Positions 15,199 through 22,351 of a stretch of 37,165 nucleotides of DNA are shown piece after piece. The position numbers and the translations under genes are program-made. Numbering within the stretch: position 1 is the first letter of the stretch; the number at the start of each line of letters is the position of its first letter. The notes beneath the pieces are model-generated. The model made no database searches. It was not told the DNA's origin and saw only the letters and a program-made list of their open reading frames with translations. Origin of the DNA: Nocardioides sp. (GTDB lineage Bacteria > Actinomycetota > Actinomycetes > Propionibacteriales > Nocardioidaceae); contig JAOPXF010000384.1 of the NCBI GenBank assembly GCA_025965295.1, positions 1 to 37,165 of the forward strand. Reading direction: 5' to 3'.

Positions 15199-15861
15199 AT
15201 GGCCCTGAGCAGCTCCGCGATCCGGATCGCGATCGTCAACGACTACGAGATCGTCGTGGCCGGGGTGGCGGCCGCCCTCGAGCCCTACGCCGACCGCGTC
15301 GAGGTCGTCGAGATGGACAGCCGGATGCCGGTGGTGAGTGACGTCGACGTGGTGCTCTACGACACCTTCGGCCAGGTGCAGGGCGACAGCGTCAACCTCG
15401 ACGAGCTGGTCGAGGGCGGCGAGGCCCGGGTCGTGATCTTCAGCTGGAACGTCCAGCCCGACCTGGTCCGGCGAGCACTCGCGTTGGGTGTGGCGGGCTA
15501 CCTCGACAAGTCGCTGACCGCCGAGCAGATCGTGGTTGCCCTCGAGGCGGTGCACCGCGGGGAGCAGGTCGTGCCCTCACCCCAGGCGGGTGCCGACTCG
15601 GTGTCCGGCGCCTGGCCCGGGCGGACGCACGGGCTCAGCAACCGCGAGGCCGAGGTGCTGGCGCTGATCACCCAGGGGCTCAGCAACCAGGAGATCGCCG
15701 AGCGCACCTACCTGAGCATCAACTCGGTGAAGACCTACATCCGTACGGCGTACCGCAAGATCGGTGTCACCCGCCGGGCCCAGGCCGTGGTCTGGGGAAT
15801 GCAGCACGACTTCGAGCCGGACCGGTCCCGTCACCTCGAGGCCAGGCCCGACCCGATCTGA
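15199..15861 (+). CDS. NarL/LuxR-family response regulator
   Basis: This is a DNA-binding two-component response regulator, 220 residues. The receiver domain (about 8-125) has Asn14-Asp15 where most have Asp-Asp, the phosphoacceptor Asp55 in VLYDTFG, Ser in VIFSWN and Lys in YLDKSL. The LuxR helix-turn-helix (about 147-205) includes LSNREAEVLALITQGLSNQEIAERTYLSINSVKTYIRTAYRKIG. The protein ends in a polar tail (RSRHLEARPDPI). Its last 95 bases overlap the convergent receiver gene. No histidine kinase lies beside it, so its partner is elsewhere. Confidence 0.9.
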   Translation: MALSSSAIRIAIVNDYEIVVAGVAAALEPYADRVEVVEMDSRMPVVSDVDVVLYDTFGQVQGDSVNLDELVEGGEARVVIFSWNVQPDLVRRALALGVAGYLDKSLTAEQIVVALEAVHRGEQVVPSPQAGADSVSGAWPGRTHGLSNREAEVLALITQGLSNQEIAERTYLSINSVKTYIRTAYRKIGVTRRAQAVVWGMQHDFEPDRSRHLEARPDPI

Positions 15862-16303
15862 CCACCCCCGGAAGCATCACCTCCCGCAGCGCGTCCCCCG
15901 CACTCGCGACGGCGAGCACGACCTCCCCGCCGGCGCAGCGTGCCACCAGGTCGGGCAGGTCGCCGAGCCGCCCCTTGGCGAGGAAGCCGACCGCCCCGGC
16001 GCGCAGCATGGCGGCGACGGTGCCGGCGTCGGTGTCGGCGGAGACCGCGATCACGAGCGGTGCGCCGGACCGACCGAGGCCCGGCAGGCCGCTCATGGCG
16101 TGGGCGGCGGCGGGACCACCGCCCGGCATCCGGACGTCGAGGAGGACCACGTCGGGCCGCGCGGCCGCCGCGACGACGAGGGCCTGGTGGCCCGTCGCGG
16201 CGCTGCCGACGACCAGGAACCGGCGGTCGGCGGACAGCACGTCGACGAGTGCGTCGCGCACGCCGTCGTCGTCGTCGGCCACCACCACCCGGATCGGTGT
16301 CAT
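15767..16303 (-). CDS. Receiver-domain-only response regulator
   Basis: This is a single-domain receiver of 178 residues with a strong AGGAGG site six bases before ATG 16303. The acidic pocket is ADDDD (10-13), the phosphoacceptor is Asp56 in VLLDVRMPGGG, then Ser/Thr in VIAVSADT and Lys in FLAKG. No helix-turn-helix follows. From about residue 145 the tail is a low-complexity Arg/Pro/Gly stretch encoded opposite the end of the neighbouring LuxR-type gene, 95 bases of overlap. It could be a phosphorelay or output-free regulator, or a former NarL-type regulator that lost its DNA-binding domain. The tail may not be under coding selection. Confidence 0.75.
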   Translation of the reverse strand: MTPIRVVVADDDDGVRDALVDVLSADRRFLVVGSAATGHQALVVAAAARPDVVLLDVRMPGGGPAAAHAMSGLPGLGRSGAPLVIAVSADTDAGTVAAMLRAGAVGFLAKGRLGDLPDLVARCAGGEVVLAVASAGDALREVMLPGVVRSGRAWPRGDGTGPARSRAAFPRPRPGPGG

Positions 16304-16365
16304 GTGCGTCCTCCTGCCCCCGGGACCATGCTGGTCCTCGGTCGCCCGGAGGGGCAGCCGCCGCC

Positions 16366-16396
16366 GTACTAGCCGTCTAGTACGTTGGCACTAGGG
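16366..16396. promoter_or_regulatory. Inverted repeat in the divergent regulator promoter region
   Basis: The perfect inverted repeat GTACTAG-N4-CTAGTAC lies at 16366-16383, followed by a further half-like element GCACTAG at 16388-16394. It lies in the 140-base region between two divergent regulator genes. The 18-bp dyad with a 4-base spacer is the usual size for LuxR/NarL-type sites. Related CTAGTGC bases occur again just after the response-regulator gene (17108-17114). An operator for one of the adjacent regulators is an inference. Confidence 0.55.
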
Positions 16397-16443
16397 GGCG
16401 CGCACACGGGGGCCGTGGCGCTGGCGCCGGAGGAGAAGAGCAG

Positions 16444-17100
16444 GTGAGCAGGTCCGAGGACGCAGTCACCCGCGTCCTGGTCGTCGACGACCACGAGGTC
16501 CTGGCCTCGAGCCTGGCCCACGTCCTGGACGCCGAGCCCGACCTGGTGACCGTGGGTGTTGCCGGGACCCTGGCGCGTGCGCGGGTCCTCGTCGCGACGA
16601 CGGCGCCCGACGTCGTCCTGCTCGACCACCGCCTCCCGGACGGCGACGGCGTGGCCGCGATCGGCGAGCTCCGCGCCCTGCGGCCCGGAATCCAGGTCGT
16701 CGTGCTGACGGCCAGCGCCGCCGACCACGTCCTCGTCTCCGCGATCGAGGCCGGGGCCGCCGGCTTCGTCTCCAAGACCCGCCCCCTCGCCGAGCTGACG
16801 GCCGCGGTCCGCGCCGCCGCGACCGGCGAGGCCGTGATCTCGCCGGAGCTGCTGGCGCGGCTGCTGCCCCGCCTGCACAGGACCGGCCGGGCCCGCCACC
16901 AGGAGCTGACCGAGCGTGAGCGCGAGGTCCTCGGCCTGCTCGCCGAGGGTCTCTCGAACGCCGCGATCGCCGAGGTGCTCACGGTCAGCGTGCACACGGT
17001 GCGCAACCACGTGGCCAACCTGTCGGCGAAGCTCGGCGCGCACTCGAAGCTCGAGGCGCTCTCGGTCGCGGTCCGCGAGGGACTGCTCCCCGGGCGGTGA
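16444..17100 (+). CDS. NarL/LuxR-family response regulator
   Basis: This is a DNA-binding response regulator of 218 residues from GTG 16444, behind GGAGGAGAAG. The receiver has DDH (15-17), phosphoacceptor Asp61 in VLLDHRLPDGDG, Thr in VVLTAS and Lys in FVSKTRP. The LuxR helix-turn-helix is LTEREREVLGLLAEGLSNAAIAEVLTVSVHTVRNHVANLSAKLG (about 153-197). No kinase gene is adjacent. Inverted repeats lie before and just after the gene, so autoregulation is possible. Confidence 0.92.
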   Translation: MSRSEDAVTRVLVVDDHEVLASSLAHVLDAEPDLVTVGVAGTLARARVLVATTAPDVVLLDHRLPDGDGVAAIGELRALRPGIQVVVLTASAADHVLVSAIEAGAAGFVSKTRPLAELTAAVRAAATGEAVISPELLARLLPRLHRTGRARHQELTEREREVLGLLAEGLSNAAIAEVLTVSVHTVRNHVANLSAKLGAHSKLEALSVAVREGLLPGR

Positions 17101-17108
17101 CCGCGGCC

Positions 17109-17124
17109 TAGTGCGTGCGCACTA
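17109..17124. repeat. Perfect 7-bp inverted repeat after the response regulator gene
   Basis: TAGTGCG-TG-CGCACTA is a perfect dyad nine bases after the stop of the response-regulator gene. Together with the preceding C it contains CTAGTGC, the complement of the GCACTAG element at 16388-16394. The arms are short for a terminator, so a protein-binding site is equally possible. Confidence 0.5.
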
Positions 17125-17144
17125 CGCAATCCGGTGTCTGTGCC

Positions 17145-17639
17145 TCAGGTGCGCGGTCGGGCCGCCCCCGAGACTTGGGGGTGCGGCCTCGCTCGACCAC
17201 CCCCGTGTCGAGCGAGGCCCCCTGGTCGCTCGGCCTGGCGGCGTTTTCCTGTGTCCCCCGCAGTGGCGAACCCGTCAGGTCGAGCCCCGGCAGCGCGGAC
17301 CCGGCGCCGGTGGCGAGCGAGGGTCGCCACGCGCGAGACCAGCGCTGCCGCGCCGACGAGCGCCGCGGCGTGCCGGAGGTCACCGGGCGTGAAGGTGAGC
17401 TGGCCGCCGTCGTGCACGACGAAGCCGGTGAGGAACGCCCAGGTCGTCACCGCCAGCGCGACGGCGTACCGCCACGGGAGGAGCAGGCTCCCGCCGACGC
17501 CGATGGCCACCAGGACGAGTCCGCCGGCCGGGGCGGGGAGCTGCCGGCACACGGCAGTGGCGGCCAGCTCGAGGCCGGCCGCGCTCGCGAAGCCCACCCC
17601 GGGAAGCGACCAGAGGGACGGGTGCGGCGTGCTGGACAT
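17145..17639 (-). CDS. Small membrane protein of unknown function, divergent from kdp
   Basis: I do not recognise this protein. From ATG 17639 it has 164 residues. Three to four hydrophobic stretches are visible: the segment around FASAAGLELAATAV, GGLVLVAIGVGGSLLLP, VALAVTTWAFLTGFVV and AAALVGAAALVSRVATL. After ARHRRRVR comes an Arg/Gly/Pro-rich tail encoded over strong hairpins (17165-17219), so the tail may be unselected. An in-frame ATG at 17753 would start inside the repeat cluster upstream of kdpF and is unlikely. Its start lies 211 bases from kdpF on the other strand, so both genes share the putative KdpE region. A role in potassium or osmotic response is conceivable but only positional. 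Confidence 0.5.
   Translation of the reverse strand: MSSTPHPSLWSLPGVGFASAAGLELAATAVCRQLPAPAGGLVLVAIGVGGSLLLPWRYAVALAVTTWAFLTGFVVHDGGQLTFTPGDLRHAAALVGAAALVSRVATLARHRRRVRAAGARPDGFATAGDTGKRRQAERPGGLARHGGGRARPHPQVSGAARPRT
17165..17219. terminator. Double hairpin, probable bidirectional terminator
   Basis: Two stem-loops stand in tandem. The first is CCCCC (17165-17169) with GGGGG (17177-17181). The second is GGCCTCGCTCGAC (17185-17197) with GTCGAGCGAGGCC (17207-17219), a perfect 13-bp stem with a 9-base loop. There is no U-tract, which is common for actinobacterial hairpin terminators. It lies inside the 3' end of the minus-strand membrane-protein frame and downstream of the plus-strand response regulator. 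Confidence 0.6.
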
Positions 17640-17654
17640 GCCTTCAGTGAAGGC
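17640..17654. repeat. Inverted repeat at the start codon of the membrane-protein gene
   Basis: GCCTTCA-G-TGAAGGC is a perfect 7-bp dyad directly abutting the ATG of the minus-strand membrane-protein gene. It overlaps the only purine-rich ribosome-site candidate, GAAGG. It could be an operator or a structure that limits translation. Confidence 0.4.
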
Positions 17655-17678
17655 CCGCGCGTCCGCGGACGGAAGGCG

Positions 17679-17811
17679 CCTTGACGCATCCCTGACACCC
17701 GGGCGGGCATCCTGACGCATCCCTGACGTCGGTCCATGTGGTGACCGATCCACCCGGCTGCCCCGAAAGCCGTCAAGAAGGGACCACGGACCGTCAAGGA
17801 ACCGTCAAGGA
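17679..17811. promoter_or_regulatory. Cluster of 11-bp-spaced half-sites upstream of kdpF (putative KdpE binding region)
   Basis: Seven copies of a CYTGAC-type half-site lie in 133 bases. Plus-strand TGAC starts are 17682 and 17693, then 17713 and 17724. The two pairs share the 15-mer TGACGCATCCCTGAC. Minus-strand copies (CCGTCAAG) have GTCA at 17772, 17793 and 17804. Spacing within pairs is 11 bp, and 20-21 bp between neighbours on a strand: one and two helical turns. Tandem direct half-sites at 11 bp are what OmpR/PhoB-type regulators such as KdpE recognise. The binding protein is inferred. Confidence 0.65.
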
Positions 17812-17850
17812 CCCCTGCCCGGGGCCCTGGGTGGGCCTATCAATGAGGAC

Positions 17851-17943
17851 GTGTCCGACTTCGTCTTCGTGCTCCTGACCCTCGTGGCCTTCGGGCTGCT
17901 CGCCGTCCTGGTGGGCATCCTGGACCGGCGGTTGTCCAAGTGA
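17851..17943 (+). CDS. kdpF: KdpF, small membrane subunit of the K+-transporting ATPase
   Basis: This is a 30-residue single-span membrane protein stabilising the KdpABC complex. GTG 17851 follows GAGG (17845-17848). The protein is a short N-terminus (SDFVF), one hydrophobic helix with LLTLVAFGLLAVLVGIL, then a basic end DRRLSK. Length and layout match known KdpF proteins. Its stop overlaps the GTG of kdpA by four bases, a strong argument that it is a real gene. It is easily missed because of its size. Confidence 0.9.
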   Translation: MSDFVFVLLTLVAFGLLAVLVGILDRRLSK

Positions 17944-19604
17944 GCTCCCTCGCCCCCGCCCTGGGCCAGGTCGCGGTGCTCGTGGCCGCGCTGGCGCTCG
18001 CCGTGCCGTTCCTCGGCCGCTACCTCGCCCACGTCTACACCTCGCCCCGGCACCTCGCGGTCGAGCGGGCGTCGTACCGGCTGGTCCGCGTCGATCCCGA
18101 CGCGGACCAGCACTGGCGCACCTACGCGATGTCCGTGCTCGGGTTCTCGCTGGCCGGCGTCCTCGTCCTCTACGGCTTCGGCCGGCTTCAGAGCCACCTG
18201 CCGCTCTCCCTCGGCTTCCCCGGACTGCCGGCCGACGGTGCCTGGAACACGGCCGTCTCGTTCGTCACCAACACGGACTGGCAGTGGTACTCCGGCGAGG
18301 CCGCCACCGGTCATCTGTTCCAGATGTCCGGGCTGACCGTCCAGAACTTCGTCTCCGCCGGCGTCGGCATGGCCGTGGCCGCCGCGCTGGCCCGGGGCCT
18401 GGCCCGCTCCCTCCAGGACGGCCGGGTGGGCAACTTCTGGAGCGACCTGGTCCGGACCGTGGTCCGCGTCCTGCTGCCGATCTCGCTGGTCGCGGCCGTC
18501 CTGCTGGTCGCCCTCGGAGTCGTCCAGAACCTGCTCGAACCGCAGGTCGTGCACACGCTGGCGGGCGGGGTCCAGCACGTCACCGGCGGCCCGGTGGCGA
18601 GCCAGGAGGCGATCAAGGAGCTGGGCACCAACGGCGGTGGCTTCTACAACGCGAACTCCGCCCATCCCTTCGAGAACCCGAGCCCTCTCACCGACGTCTT
18701 CGAGATCTTCCTGCTCCTCGTCATCCCCTTCGCGATGGCCTGGGCCTTCGGGATCATGGTGGGCGACCGTCGCCAGGGTGGCGCCGTCCTCGCCGTGATG
18801 GTCACGCTGTGGGGTGCCGGCGTCGCGCTGCTCACCTGGGCGGAGATGGCGGCTCCCGGAACGGCGCCGGGCCTCGCCGGCGGCGCGATGGAGGGCAAGG
18901 AGACCCGTTTCGGCGAGGCCGCGTCCGCGCTCTTCGCCGCGTCGACCACCGGCACCTCCACGGGAGCTGTCAACTCGATGCACGACTCCCTCACTGCCCC
19001 CGGCGGCGGCGTCGCCCTCTTCAACATGATGCTCGGCGAGGTCGCGCCCGGCGGGGTCGGCTCGGGCCTCTACGGCTTGTTGATGCTGGCCGTCGTCACG
19101 GTCTTCCTCGCCGGCCTGATGGTCGGGCGCACCCCGGAGTACCTCGGCAAGAAGATCGGGCAGCGTGAGGTCACCCTGGTCGCCTGCTACGTGCTCACCA
19201 CCCCGGTGCTCGTCCTGGTCGGGGGAGCCATCGGGCTGACCGCCAGCGACGGTCTGGCCGGCCTGCTGAACACCGGGCCGCACGGCCTCTCCGAGGGTTT
19301 GTACGCCGTCACGTCGGCGTCGAACAACAACGGGTCGGCGTTCGCCGGGATCACCTCGAGCACGCCGTTCTGGAACACGCTGCTCGGACTGTGCATGCTG
19401 TTCGGCCGGTTCCTGCCGATGGTCTTCGTCCTCGCCCTCGCCGGCTTGTTCGCCGGGCGGCAGAAGCTGCCACCCAGCGCCGGCACCCTGCCCACTCACC
19501 GGCCACTCTTCGTGGTCCTCCTCACGGGCGTGGCCCTGGTCGTGGTCGGTCTGACCTACGTGCCGGTGCTCGTCCTCGGTCCGATCGTGGAGTCCCTGTC
19601 GTGA
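17940..19604 (+). CDS. kdpA: KdpA, potassium-binding/channel subunit of the Kdp ATPase
   Basis: This is the selectivity-filter subunit of the high-affinity K+ pump, related to the K+ transporter superfamily. It has 554 residues from GTG 17940. It has about ten membrane spans and the conserved pore segments, including KELGTNGGGFYNANSAHPFENP and VTSASNNNGSAFAG. It overlaps kdpF upstream and kdpB downstream by four bases each, so the subunits are translationally coupled. Expression is expected under K+ limitation or osmotic stress through KdpD/KdpE. Confidence 0.97.
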   Translation: MSSLAPALGQVAVLVAALALAVPFLGRYLAHVYTSPRHLAVERASYRLVRVDPDADQHWRTYAMSVLGFSLAGVLVLYGFGRLQSHLPLSLGFPGLPADGAWNTAVSFVTNTDWQWYSGEAATGHLFQMSGLTVQNFVSAGVGMAVAAALARGLARSLQDGRVGNFWSDLVRTVVRVLLPISLVAAVLLVALGVVQNLLEPQVVHTLAGGVQHVTGGPVASQEAIKELGTNGGGFYNANSAHPFENPSPLTDVFEIFLLLVIPFAMAWAFGIMVGDRRQGGAVLAVMVTLWGAGVALLTWAEMAAPGTAPGLAGGAMEGKETRFGEAASALFAASTTGTSTGAVNSMHDSLTAPGGGVALFNMMLGEVAPGGVGSGLYGLLMLAVVTVFLAGLMVGRTPEYLGKKIGQREVTLVACYVLTTPVLVLVGGAIGLTASDGLAGLLNTGPHGLSEGLYAVTSASNNNGSAFAGITSSTPFWNTLLGLCMLFGRFLPMVFVLALAGLFAGRQKLPPSAGTLPTHRPLFVVLLTGVALVVVGLTYVPVLVLGPIVESLS

Positions 19605-21697
19605 ACACCCACCACCCCGCGCCGGTCCGGCGCCCCCTCGGCAGCCAGCTCCTCGAGGCTCTGCCCGCCGCCCTGCGCAAGCTCGACCCGCGCGAGCTCG
19701 CGGGGTCCCCCGTGATGCTGGTCGTCGAAGTCGGCTCCGTGGCCACCACGATCATGGCCGTGGTCGACCCGAGCACGCTGGCCATCGGCGTGGCCCTCTG
19801 GCTGTGGCTGACGGTGCTCTTCGGCACGCTCGCCGAGGCCGTGGCAGAGGGTCGCGGCAAGGCCCAGGCCGCCAGCCTGCGCGCGCTCCAGCAGGAGACG
19901 ACGGCGCGCCGCGTCCGCGGCAGCAGCGACCAGCTGAAGTACACCGGCAACCTCGCAACCCTCCAGGTCGACCGGGTGCCGAGCACCTCGCTGCGCGCAG
20001 GAGACGTCGTGGTCGTCGAGGCCGGCGAGCGGATCCCCGGTGACGGCGACGTCATCGAGGGAGTCGCGTCGGTCGACGAGTCGGCCGTCACCGGCGAGTC
20101 CGCACCGGTGATCCGCGAGTCGGGGGGAGACCGCTCCGCCGTCACCGGAGGCACGGTCGTGCTGTCCGACCGGATCGCCGTCCGGATCACCTCCGAGCCG
20201 GGCCAGTCGTTCGTCGACCGGATGATCGCCCTGGTCGAGGGCTCCGAGCGCCAGCGCACGCCGAACGAGATCGCGCTGAACATCCTGCTCACCGCGCTCA
20301 CCGCGATCTTCGTCGTGGTGGTCGGCACGCTCTACTACCTCGCCGACTACAGCGGCACGAACCCGTCGTGGGTCGTCCTCACCGCGTTGCTCGTCTGCCT
20401 GATCCCGACGACGATCGGCGCGCTCCTCTCGGCCATCGGCATCGCCGGCATGGACCGGCTGGTCCGGCGCAACGTGCTGGCCATGTCGGGCCGTGCGGTC
20501 GAGGCGGCCGGCGACGTCGACGTGCTGCTGCTCGACAAGACGGGGACGATCACCTACGGGAACCGGCGGGCCACCGAGCTGCTGGCCCTCACCGGGGTCA
20601 CCGGGGTCGAGATCGCCCGGGCGGCGCTGCTGTCCTCACTGGCCGACGAGACGCCGGAGGGACGCAGCATCGTCACGCTCGTCAAGGGCGGTCTCGAGAC
20701 GGCTGCCTCGCAACCTCCTCCACCACCGGAGGAGGGAAGCCTCGTCGCGTTCTCCGCGACCACCCGGATGAGCGGCATCGACCTCCCGGACCGGGTGATC
20801 CGCAAGGGTGCCGCCAGCGCCGTCGCGCAGTGGGCGCACAGCACCGGCGTGCCGGCCGCGGAGACGGCCGGCGGCGAGCTGACCGTCCTCGTCGACGGCG
20901 TGAGCGCGTCGGGAGGCACACCGCTCGTGGTCGCCGAGCGCGTCGGCGAACGGCCCGCCCGGATCCTCGGCGTCATCCACCTCAAGGACGTCGTCAAGCC
21001 GGGCATGCGCGAGCGCTTCGACGAGATGCGCGCGATGGGTATCCGTACGGTGATGATCACCGGCGACAACGCCATCACCGCCCGGGCGATCGCCGAAGAG
21101 GCGGGGGTCGACGACTTCCTCGCGGAGGCGACCCCCGAGGACAAGATGGCACTGATCCGCAAGGAGCAGGGCGGCGGCCGGATGGTCGCGATGTGCGGCG
21201 ACGGCACCAACGACGCGCCGGCGCTCGCCCAGGCCGACGTCGGCGTCGCCATGAACACCGGGACGATGGCGGCCAAGGAGGCCGGCAACATGGTCGACCT
21301 CGACTCCGACCCGACCAAGCTGATCGACATCGTGGAGATCGGCAAGCAGCTGCTGATCACCCGCGGCGCGCTCACGACATTCTCGATCGCCAACGACATC
21401 GCGAAGTACTTCGCGATCCTGCCCGCGATGTTCGTGGTCGCGTTCCCCGAGCTCGACGTCCTGAACGTCATGCACCTGTCGAGCCCGGAGTCGGCCATCC
21501 TCTCCGCGGTCGTCTTCAACGCGCTGGTCATCGTCGCGCTGATCCCCCTGTCCCTGCGCGGCGTGCGCTACACGCCGTCCTCGGCCGCCGACCTGCTGCG
21601 CCGCAACCTGCTCATCTACGGCGTCGGCGGCCTGGTCACCCCGTTCGTGGGCATCAAGCTGCTCGACCTCGTCATCTCGCTCATCCCAGGAGTCTGA
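19601..21697 (+). CDS. kdpB: KdpB, P-type ATPase catalytic subunit
   Basis: It hydrolyses ATP to drive K+ uptake through KdpA. It has 698 residues from GTG 19601, overlapping the kdpA stop. The phosphorylated residue is Asp312 in LLLDKTGTIT. The actuator loop is in SVDESAVTGESAPV, the nucleotide-binding domain has the KGAASAV segment, and the hinge region is TGDNAITARAIAEEAGVDDFLAEATPEDK, ending at MCGDGTNDAPALAQADVGVAM. All hallmark motifs are intact and the length is normal. Confidence 0.97.
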   Translation: MNTHHPAPVRRPLGSQLLEALPAALRKLDPRELAGSPVMLVVEVGSVATTIMAVVDPSTLAIGVALWLWLTVLFGTLAEAVAEGRGKAQAASLRALQQETTARRVRGSSDQLKYTGNLATLQVDRVPSTSLRAGDVVVVEAGERIPGDGDVIEGVASVDESAVTGESAPVIRESGGDRSAVTGGTVVLSDRIAVRITSEPGQSFVDRMIALVEGSERQRTPNEIALNILLTALTAIFVVVVGTLYYLADYSGTNPSWVVLTALLVCLIPTTIGALLSAIGIAGMDRLVRRNVLAMSGRAVEAAGDVDVLLLDKTGTITYGNRRATELLALTGVTGVEIARAALLSSLADETPEGRSIVTLVKGGLETAASQPPPPPEEGSLVAFSATTRMSGIDLPDRVIRKGAASAVAQWAHSTGVPAAETAGGELTVLVDGVSASGGTPLVVAERVGERPARILGVIHLKDVVKPGMRERFDEMRAMGIRTVMITGDNAITARAIAEEAGVDDFLAEATPEDKMALIRKEQGGGRMVAMCGDGTNDAPALAQADVGVAMNTGTMAAKEAGNMVDLDSDPTKLIDIVEIGKQLLITRGALTTFSIANDIAKYFAILPAMFVVAFPELDVLNVMHLSSPESAILSAVVFNALVIVALIPLSLRGVRYTPSSAADLLRRNLLIYGVGGLVTPFVGIKLLDLVISLIPGV

Positions 21698-21705
21698 TCA
21701 CCGCC

Positions 21706-22335
21706 ATGAAGGATCTCCACGCACTCTTCCGCCACAGCCTGGCCGGCCTTCGCATGCTCGTCGCGGCGACCCTGCTGCTCGGCGTCGTCTACCCGCTGGT
21801 CGTCACCGGGATCGCCCAGGTCGCCTTTCCATGGCGGGCCGACGGCTCCCTCGTGACGGCTGCGGGCACCCACACCACCGATGCCGACAAGGCGGTCGGC
21901 TCGGCCCTGCTGGGTCAGCTGGTCGACGACCCCGGCCTCTTCCAGCCACGGCCGTCCGCCGCGGGCGACGGCTACGACCCGCTCAACAGCTACGGCTCGA
22001 ACCTGGGCCCCGAGAGCCCCGACCTGATCGCCGCGATCAAGGAGCGCAAGGCCGACATCGCCGAGCGCGAAGGGGTCGACCCGGCCGAGGTGCCGGCGGA
22101 CGCGGTCACGGCGTCGGGCTCGGGGCTGGACCCCGACATCTCGATCCAGTACGCCGACCTCCAGGTCACCCGGGTGGCCCGCGCCAACGACCTGACCGAG
22201 GCGCAGGTGCGCGGGCTGGTGGCGGACCACACCTCGGCCCGGACGCTGGGCGTCCTCGGGGAGCCGCGCGTGAACGTGCTCGAGCTCAACATCGACGTGC
22301 TCCGGCTGGCGGGGCGCGACGCGCCGCCCGCCTGA
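21706..22335 (+). CDS. kdpC: KdpC, accessory subunit of the Kdp ATPase
   Basis: KdpC is thought to stabilise the complex and assist ATP binding. It has 209 residues. ATG 21706 lies eight bases after the kdpB stop, with AGGAG (21689-21693) somewhat far upstream. It has one N-terminal membrane helix (LRMLVAATLLLGVVYPLVVTG), then a soluble domain with FQPRPSAAGDGYDPLNSYGSNLGP, SGSGLDPDIS and GEPRVNVLELN, all typical of KdpC. Confidence 0.96.
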   Translation: MKDLHALFRHSLAGLRMLVAATLLLGVVYPLVVTGIAQVAFPWRADGSLVTAAGTHTTDADKAVGSALLGQLVDDPGLFQPRPSAAGDGYDPLNSYGSNLGPESPDLIAAIKERKADIAEREGVDPAEVPADAVTASGSGLDPDISIQYADLQVTRVARANDLTEAQVRGLVADHTSARTLGVLGEPRVNVLELNIDVLRLAGRDAPPA

Positions 22336-22351
22336 CTGGCAGGATCGAGCC

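Noticed and set aside
17115..17684. Plus-strand open frame opposite the small membrane protein gene
   Set aside because: It has no ribosome site, no hydrophobic or known motifs, and polar low-complexity composition; the minus-strand frame has clear membrane segments.
17682..17811. CRISPR-like or tandem-array interpretation of the repeats before kdpF
   Set aside because: The units are 4-15 bp, in both orientations, without uniform spacers; helical-turn spacing fits protein-binding sites instead.
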